Of a stretch of 64,000 nucleotides of DNA, positions 60,201 through 64,000 are shown piece after piece. The stretch spans positions 13,992,501 through 14,056,500 of the forward strand of contig NC_044284.2 of NCBI RefSeq assembly GCF_004027225.2, read 5' to 3'. Positions within the stretch are counted from its first letter, which is position 1, and every line of letters begins with the position of its first letter. The notes beneath the pieces were generated by a model. The model was not told the DNA's origin. It saw nothing but the letters and a program-made list of their open reading frames with translations, and did not search any database. This stretch comes from Strigops habroptila (Eukaryota > Chordata > Aves > Psittaciformes > Psittacidae). The position numbers and the translations under genes are program-made.

Positions 60201-61705
60201 GTTATACAGTTGCAGAAAACACGACTTCTGCTTTTGAGCATTTTTCTCGTTAGCATGCCAATAATCATTGTTATCTTTCTAAAATACATAATATATACAA
60301 ATACATAGAATATAATACGAAGTGTCTTTGCAGATTCAAAATCAAATAAAGGATAATGTTGTGGCAATAGCCAGATTCCTTGAAAATAACCTCTCTTACT
60401 GCAGAAAGGTAAGAGAAATGTTTCACAAAATGCATGCTTTGAGTCTGGGGTTTAAAATTAAGGGATGCATTTAACAAAGAGGAGGATTTGAAACTAACTT
60501 TTGTATATTTACAGTTGCATCTTAACACTTCCTGTCTCAGTCTTGTGAATGGGACACTAACTTTTATGGCTACTTCATTTCCACTCAGAACGATTAGATT
60601 TTAATTTTACTGAAAGTATTTGTGGAGGTACTAGTATCTTATTTTCCTCCTCCTTGTGCTCATCATGAACAGCCTAATAGTCTAATTATGTTATAACTAA
60701 TGCAATAATTTATGGCCATAATTATTGGTATTTTGAATTAAAAGCCAGGATAGATTATTTAATCTATGTCCTAAAATAGATTAACCTTTTAACTAAACCT
60801 TAAACTTTAAGCAAAAATTAACCAAACCATTTCTGGATTTTACAGTTCTGTTTGCCTTCCCCCCCCCCCCCCCTTTTTTCCTGTCCGCAATTTGCACTTC
60901 TCTTCAAATCTGTCTTATGCTTTGTGACTTGGCGTTGCTTACATCTTGTATTTCAGTATTGGCCTGTTTTACATGACTCAATCTGTAATAGGCATGTTTA
61001 ATAGTTAATATACTGTTATGTATTTGATTCTCTTTAAATTACTCTTTTTAATGAAGAAAGAAATAGAATCTCAATTACCAGAAGAAGAATCTCTATATCG
61101 GGAAATAAAGAAAAGCACTAACGTTGCTGCAAAATATTTGGAATTGGAGCAGTGCCTAGCTGAAGTCTGTCAAATTGTTTCTTCTATCCTACAAGGTATT
61201 TAGCTTGGTTATTACCTGTCTTTATAGTAACCTGTGGGCCACAGGAGACTGTGAAGCAAGAGGGAGGGAGGGCTACTTGGTCTGTCTTTGCTGCATTTGA
61301 TTCTTCTTGCTTTTGTTTTTCATAGGGTCGTACAGAAACACAAGCTCTCTCAGGAGCTTTGCAGAAAATATTTGTGTCGTAGCTGGGTATTTGAACAATT
61401 ATTTCAGTTTATTTGCCTTGTCATCTCCTTCTGCAAACAATCCCATCCAGAAAAAAAACATGCCTTTTATGAACTTGGATGAATTGGACTCTCTAGTTGA
61501 TTCTCTTATTATAAATTTTGAACAAGGACAGTTATTACTGAAATCTCAAACTCTTATTGATGAAACTACTGAGACTCAAGGAAGGTCGGTTGTAACAGAT
61601 GAAGTTGAATTTGCTTGGAAACAGAAGGTGATTCCAAAACACACGCTGCAGTCTTCCTCTCCCTTTCCTGCAGAGCTCTCACCTGGTAGGATACAGTGGG
61701 TATAA
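38172..61705 (+). CDS. KIF14: KIF14, kinesin-3-family mitotic motor (complete, 29 coding exons, 1651 aa)
   Basis: KIF14 is a plus-end kinesin of the spindle midzone and midbody that binds PRC1 through its N-terminus and citron kinase through its stalk, and is needed for cytokinesis. The 29 coding exons (listed separately) join with unbroken phase to 4956 nt, i.e. 1651 residues and TAA; human KIF14 has about 1648. Domains: a basic, disordered N-terminal extension (1 to about 358) containing NRTYVISA; motor domain (about 360-710) with VAVRVRP, P-loop GQTGSGKS (448-455), switch I SSRSH (568-572) and switch II DLAGSE (604-609); neck and first coiled coil; FHA domain (about 827-895, [18 protein letters not shown]); a long coiled coil (about 935-1080); and a helical tail ending in RIQWV, as in human. 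Cys replaces the more usual basic residue after DLAGSE. A CCAAT/CHR promoter fits cell-cycle control. Confidence 0.97.
39716..39970 (+). CDS. KIF14: KIF14 coding exon 3 (aa 372-456)
   Basis: The acceptor is CCTCCCATTCAG and the donor ACAC|GTAAGT. It encodes [16 protein letters not shown] and the ATP-binding P-loop [13 protein letters not shown]. Confidence 0.95.
40581..40684. repeat. Tandem duplication, two copies of 52 bp
   Basis: Two adjacent 52-bp copies start at 40581 and 40633, both beginning AATTCCCATGAGGTA and ending in AAGGACCAGAA. They differ at about six positions. They lie in KIF14 intron 3. Confidence 0.9.
41265..41350 (-). mobile_element. Possible very old CR1 3'-end, antisense
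   Basis: AATCTTGTCCAATTCCCCACTC followed by AAACAAGCAACCAGCATAGATCAGG resembles the reverse complement of the CR1 3' region (ATCATCTAGTCCAACCCC), but identity is low. It lies in KIF14 intron 3. Confidence 0.35.
41482..41569 (+). CDS. KIF14: KIF14 coding exon 4 (aa 457-486)
   Basis: The acceptor is TTTTTGTAACTACAG. It encodes [20 protein letters not shown] and ends CAACAG|GTGGTA, phase 0. Confidence 0.93.
43110..43170 (+). mobile_element. CR1 3'-end remnant
   Basis: CACTAGGTGAACTTCTAAAGG followed by TTCCTCCCAACCCAAACTAA and CTGTGATTTAATGA resembles the conserved CR1 3' terminus (GATGATCTTTAAGGTCC, CCAACCCAAA, ATTCTATGAT). It is diverged and short, in KIF14 intron 4. Confidence 0.6.
43315..43413 (+). 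CDS. KIF14: KIF14 coding exon 5 (aa 487-519)
   Basis: The acceptor is TTTTATTAG and the donor CCG|GTAAGT. It encodes [18 protein letters not shown], a conserved motor segment. Confidence 0.95.
44655..44707 (+). CDS. KIF14: KIF14 coding exon 6 (aa 520-536)
   Basis: A 53-nt exon with acceptor CTCTCACCAG and donor ACAGT|GTAAGT. It encodes [17 protein letters not shown]. Confidence 0.93.
45055..45085 (+). CDS. KIF14: KIF14 coding exon 7 (aa 537-547)
   Basis: A 31-nt exon with acceptor CCCCCACCTTAG and donor CCAG|GTAAGA. It encodes [11 protein letters not shown]. Too short for open-frame tracking; found by phase and similarity. Confidence 0.92.
45436..45543 (+). CDS. KIF14: KIF14 coding exon 8 (aa 548-583)
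   Basis: The acceptor is TTATCTTTTACAG and the donor AAG|GTATTG. It encodes [15 protein letters not shown] and switch I ([13 protein letters not shown]). Confidence 0.96.
46653..46769 (+). CDS. KIF14: KIF14 coding exon 9 (aa 584-622)
   Basis: The acceptor is TCTTTTTTTCCAG and the donor AAG|GTAAAT. It encodes switch [15 protein letters not shown]. The Cys after GSE is unusual; see findings. Confidence 0.95.
47312..47340. repeat. Perfect 10-bp inverted repeat, 9-nt spacer
   Basis: AATGTGGTAT (47312-47321) and ATACCACATT (47331-47340) are exact reverse complements around AGCTGCACC. They lie in KIF14 intron 9, about 80 bp before the acceptor of exon 10. Confidence 0.9.
47422..47540 (+). CDS. 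KIF14: KIF14 coding exon 10 (aa 623-661)
   Basis: The acceptor is GTTTTGTGTAG and the donor ACTTG|GTAGGT. It encodes [19 protein letters not shown] and [10 protein letters not shown], the microtubule-binding loop 12/alpha-5 region. Confidence 0.95.
47764..47811. repeat. Short tandem duplication (about 25 bp)
   Basis: ACCCTTGTATTTCACCTGTTC is followed directly by the near-identical ACCCTTGTATTTAACCTGTTC in KIF14 intron 10, about 70 bp before the acceptor of exon 11. Confidence 0.85.
47880..48052 (+). CDS. KIF14: KIF14 coding exon 11 (aa 662-719)
   Basis: The acceptor is a rather weak GTCAAATGAAG and the donor CAGAG|GTGAGG. It encodes [20 protein letters not shown] and [10 protein letters not shown], the end of the motor core. 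Confidence 0.94.
48411..48558 (+). CDS. KIF14: KIF14 coding exon 12 (aa 720-768)
   Basis: The acceptor is TTGCCTTATGGAG and the donor CAAAG|GTTGGG. It encodes [14 protein letters not shown] and [12 protein letters not shown], coiled coil after the neck. Confidence 0.92.
48663..48726 (+). CDS. KIF14: KIF14 coding exon 13 (aa 769-790)
   Basis: A 64-nt exon with acceptor TAATATATTAAG and donor CAG|GTACAT. It encodes [20 protein letters not shown]. Confidence 0.92.
48929..49113 (+). CDS. KIF14: KIF14 coding exon 14 (aa 791-851)
   Basis: The acceptor is TTTTTATTTAG and the donor CATTG|GTATGT. It encodes [18 protein letters not shown] and the first FHA strands (TTVGRY). Confidence 0.95.
49876..49978 (+). 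CDS. KIF14: KIF14 coding exon 15 (aa 852-886)
   Basis: The acceptor is TTGTTTTCAG and the donor CATCAT|GTAAGT. It encodes the middle of the FHA domain ([15 protein letters not shown]). Confidence 0.94.
50212..50372 (+). CDS. KIF14: KIF14 coding exon 16 (aa 887-939)
   Basis: The acceptor is CTTTCCCCATAG and the donor GCACA|GTAAGT. It encodes the end of the FHA domain ([20 protein letters not shown]) and [13 protein letters not shown]. Confidence 0.95.
51263..51410 (+). CDS. KIF14: KIF14 coding exon 17 (aa 940-989)
   Basis: The acceptor is CCACTTGTAG and the donor GAGGTG|GTAAGT. Coiled coil: [17 protein letters not shown]. Confidence 0.94.
52054..52206 (+). CDS. KIF14: KIF14 coding exon 18 (aa 990-1040)
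   Basis: The acceptor is TTTTTATATTAG and the donor AAGCAG|GTAACT. Coiled coil ending [14 protein letters not shown]. Confidence 0.95.
52801..52927 (+). CDS. KIF14: KIF14 coding exon 19 (aa 1041-1082)
   Basis: The acceptor is TTCTCCCCTAG and the donor GACTG|GTATGT. It encodes [20 protein letters not shown], the end of the coiled coil. The frame stays open far into the next intron; see findings. Confidence 0.94.
53505..53598 (+). CDS. KIF14: KIF14 coding exon 20 (aa 1083-1113)
   Basis: The acceptor is TTCTTTATTAG and the donor TATAG|GTGAGT. It encodes [19 protein letters not shown]. Confidence 0.92.
54650..54788 (+). CDS. KIF14: KIF14 coding exon 21 (aa 1114-1160)
   Basis: The acceptor is CAACTACTTAG. 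It encodes [20 protein letters not shown]. Two overlapping donors occur (GAG|GTCAGT, then GTAAGT 4 bases on); only the first keeps the frame. Confidence 0.93.
54903..55003 (+). CDS. KIF14: KIF14 coding exon 22 (aa 1161-1193)
   Basis: The acceptor is TATTTTTGTCAG and the donor AGAAG|GTGACT. It encodes the acidic [20 protein letters not shown]. Confidence 0.94.
55860..55954 (+). CDS. KIF14: KIF14 coding exon 23 (aa 1194-1225)
   Basis: The acceptor is CTTTTCCTAG and the donor ATCAG|GTACTT. It encodes [16 protein letters not shown], a basic patch shared with the human protein. Confidence 0.94.
56711..56932 (+). CDS. KIF14: KIF14 coding exon 24 (aa 1226-1299)
   Basis: The acceptor is TACATCATACAG and the donor AACT|GTAAGT. 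It encodes [19 protein letters not shown] and [16 protein letters not shown]. The next intron is only 135 nt and stop-free. Confidence 0.94.
57068..57252 (+). CDS. KIF14: KIF14 coding exon 25 (aa 1300-1361)
   Basis: The acceptor is TTTCTCTTGTAG and the donor TTGCAG|GTAAAG. It encodes [12 protein letters not shown] and [14 protein letters not shown]. Confidence 0.94.
57835..57993 (+). CDS. KIF14: KIF14 coding exon 26 (aa 1362-1414)
   Basis: The acceptor is TTTATTTCTCAG and the donor CAG|GTGAAA. It encodes [17 protein letters not shown] and [10 protein letters not shown]. Confidence 0.92.
58540..58659 (+). CDS. KIF14: KIF14 coding exon 27 (aa 1415-1454)
   Basis: The acceptor is TTATTTTAAAAG and the donor AATGAG|GTGAGA. 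It encodes [19 protein letters not shown], which aligns to the human tail (DGV and LLDS positions). Less conserved than the motor; the acceptor is weak in pyrimidines. Confidence 0.87.
60334..60408 (+). CDS. KIF14: KIF14 coding exon 28 (aa 1455-1479)
   Basis: A 75-nt exon with acceptor GTGTCTTTGCAG and donor AAAG|GTAAGA. It encodes [18 protein letters not shown]. Confidence 0.88.
61057..61195 (+). CDS. KIF14: KIF14 coding exon 29 (aa 1480-1525)
   Basis: The acceptor is TTTTTAATGAAG and the donor CAAG|GTATTT. It encodes [20 protein letters not shown]. Another AG four bases on would give an immediate stop, so 61057 is the start. Confidence 0.89.
61326..61705 (+). CDS. KIF14: KIF14 coding exon 30 (aa 1526-1651, stop)
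   Basis: The acceptor is GTTTTTCATAG. It encodes the C-terminal tail ending SPGRIQWV, the same last five residues as human KIF14, then TAA. Confidence 0.94.
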
Positions 61706-64000
61706 AATGCTATTATCAAGAAATTGAGGGGAACTCTTAACTTTTACTTGAAGGGAAAGCAATATATCACAAAAAGCTAAAATTTATTGCTAATATTATT
61801 AAGTGGTATGAAAGTAAATGACATGATTGTATGAAGATAAGTACCCTAAATTTCACAAGAAAAAATGCAACTCCTTAAGGGGCTGTTAAACTTCAGTGCC
61901 TTTTGTTTTTAATGAAAGTCTATTATTACCTAAGCCTATAAGAAATAACTTAATGCAGTAAGTAAAAAACCTATTGGAGGTAATGTGGGTAGGGAAATTA
62001 AAAACTGTTGAGGAATAACAAGGAAACAGTAAACACGTGGTAGGACATTCACATCTCATCTTACCCCTTTGACTTAGGGCTTTTGTCTAATAGTGGAAGG
62101 AGATTCCTTTGAAGGGCATTTGTAACAAACATTTATGTTGCATACATCTAGATAAGAAGGTTGCCTTCCTGTCTCAGACACTCGAAAGGTAGATGATGTG
62201 GGTCCTGATGTTTTGGGTTCTTTTTGTTAAAATTGTTGCTTTATTTTTGCTGCATTGTGACCCAGTAGTGCTACTGCAATTTGAAAGTGGGTTTTATGCC
62301 TTTTTTATTTTTTTAGCAAAGCAAAAACTATTTCTGTAGGGTAAAATTGCTTTACAGCCTTATTAGATGAATGCTTTCTTATGTGGCTTTGTAGTCCATT
62401 GAAAAATTTCAGCTTAAAGTTATCAGCAATGACATGCTTCAGCTTGAGCCAAAGTAAATTATATGAGTGTTGTTGCTATCTTTTGATTGCTTAAATTACT
62501 TTCAGTACTATTTATAGTGAATTAGGAACATAGTTCTTCCTAAGTAATATCTGTCATCCTATGAGGTTGTAGAGAGCTTTCGCAGTCAACTTCTTCCTTG
62601 TGCTTTTTACTGTAGACATCATTTAACCTCTGGCCCTTAGCATGCTGACTGAAGCGAAAATCAACAGCAAAGATAAAAATGAATATGAATTTTTATTCTT
62701 TAATAATAGGTTCTAGGAGGCCTGGACCTACCACATTTTACTTGTAACAGAGCTGAGAAATTTATAAGATAAACCTTGATAGATAAAAGTATTTTTTCTC
62801 TATCAAAGCTTCCAAGCCAGATATTCATAGCTATCATCTTTCCTTCTGAGGGAAAATGCTCAACATCTTGAGAATTCCAGTCTTCAAGAACACATCAGGC
62901 TTTTGAAACTATTTCCTATGAAATGACTACAGTTAAAGAGTCAATCATCCTTTTCCTTTGAAAATTTTCACACTATAGTAATGTTGTGATTCAGAGATTT
63001 TGTGCTTTTCTGATTTAGAGGAAATAGGGAAAGGTAATTCTGCTGAACCAGTAACCCACATACGTTCTTACTAAGACTAATATTCCTTAATACTTTGTCA
63101 AAAAATGTCTTCCAGCGCAGTCCTGTCATCAAAACTATGCAGTTTTTATTGTGGCTAAGAAGTTACTTCTTGCATGAGGTGTGATATTGTTGAATTGCTT
63201 TCCTACTGTAAAGGCCTTCACAAGTCTGCTTAAGGGTTAAAGTATATTCAGTTTTTCAGATTTTTGTGCTGTAAAAGTGAATAGAAACCTGGTATATTTC
63301 TACTTCTGTGAATGTATTATTTTGTATTTGGCTGAAAGTTTTTAAAACATAACGGGTGGTTCTGAATCATGTGACTAAGATAAGCATTGTAAAGAGTAAA
63401 ACTACATCATGTAACTGATTTTTACAACTTTAAGTGTAAATTCCTTGTCAGTTTCCTTCTGTGTAGAGTGGTTTTTGAGACCTTCCTTTGTCACCAAGCA
63501 TACTGCTATTTGCTGGAAGTATTGTAGTGTAAAAATCTGAAATATCAGTAAGAGGTGTTTTCTGAAGCTCACAAGCAAAACAACAGAAAACCTGAAACAA
63601 AGCACACTACTTATGTTTCTTTGCTCTATTAAGATACCTACCAGCACGCTTTTAGAGGCTGAATACTCGTGACCTAATCTCATGTTTGATTTTGTTCTTG
63701 TATTTAATGAGAAGCATTGCTCAGAAGACATCTTTGGTTTTGTAGTTCTCTGTGTTATGAGAAAATTTTTGTTTCTTTTTCTTTCTGAAACTGAAAGACA
63801 AGTACTTCATAAACTAGGAGCTCAAACTGACTTTCATTTTTTAGTGTTTCCAAAACTCAGAAAGAGACCATGCAAACAAATGGGTTTCGGATAGATTTTT
63901 AACTGAGGTATCAGATGGACAACCTTAATCGTATAAAATTTAGCTTTTGCAAGATGAATGAAAATGTTGCTGATACCCTCTTGCTGTGCTTGGTTGGTGT
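61706..64000 (+). other. KIF14: KIF14 3'UTR and downstream DNA
   Basis: AT-rich DNA after the KIF14 stop. I saw no AATAAA on the plus strand; an ATTAAA at 61997-62002 is the first candidate signal, but the 3' end cannot be fixed. No further gene is seen to the window edge. Confidence 0.5.

Larger units (their letters stand above)
39287..61325 (+). other. KIF14: KIF14 introns (overview)
   Basis: All 28 introns inside the coding region are GT-AG and run from about 0.1 kb to about 1.9 kb. They are AT-rich. Beyond the repeats listed separately they hold T/G-rich tracts at about 39574-39609, 46185-46220 and 52232-52285, an A/C-rich tract at about 51069-51130, homopolymers (G10 at 43855-43864, C10 at 51090-51099, C15 at 60859-60873) and an AT microsatellite at about 53634-53690. 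I see no nested gene or small RNA. Confidence 0.6.

Noticed and set aside
1..64000. CRISPR arrays, bacterial operons, tRNA or rRNA genes, phage or integron elements
   Set aside because: None seen; gene structure, splice sites and repeats are those of a vertebrate nuclear genome.

Overview
The window is nuclear DNA of a vertebrate, almost certainly a bird. It has long AT-rich introns, three CpG-island promoters, GT-AG splice sites throughout, and a 3' fragment of a CR1 LINE at about 29.19-29.58 kb, the typical avian retrotransposon. It carries no bacterial, phage or plasmid features. The species cannot be named from sequence alone.

Layout: (1) 1-4284 is the 5' part of CAMSAP2 intron 1, with the gene on the minus strand. 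CAMSAP2 coding exon 1 is at 4285-4423, and its CpG-island promoter reaches about 5.56 kb. (2) About 5.56-24.19 kb is intergenic DNA between two divergent promoters; I find no supportable gene in it. (3) About 24.2-34.43 kb is the complete DDX59 gene on the plus strand: a CpG-island promoter with a YY1-type site, one non-coding exon, and seven coding exons encoding 625 residues. (4) 34.43-35.88 kb is a short spacer. (5) About 35.9-62 kb is the complete KIF14 gene on the plus strand: a CpG-island promoter with CCAAT and CHR-like elements, a poorly defined non-coding exon 1, and 29 coding exons encoding 1651 residues. (6) 61.7-64.0 kb is KIF14 3'UTR and downstream DNA.

The order CAMSAP2 / DDX59 / KIF14, with CAMSAP2 divergent from the other two, is the arrangement known at human 1q32.1, here read from the opposite strand. 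I traced both complete coding sequences exon by exon. Reading phase is kept across every junction, and protein lengths are close to the human proteins (about 619 and 1648 residues). CAMSAP2 stabilises microtubule minus ends. KIF14 is a mitotic and cytokinetic kinesin. DDX59 is a zinc-HIT DEAD-box RNA helicase. They are neighbours by synteny, not an operon.

I found no new biological system. The points most worth a second look are: DEVD in place of DEAD in DDX59 motif II; a 135-nt, stop-free, frame-preserving intron in KIF14 with an internal in-frame acceptor; a minimal start-stop uORF just before the CAMSAP2 start; open reading frames running past one DDX59 and one KIF14 exon edge; and several perfect hairpins and short tandem duplications in non-coding DNA.
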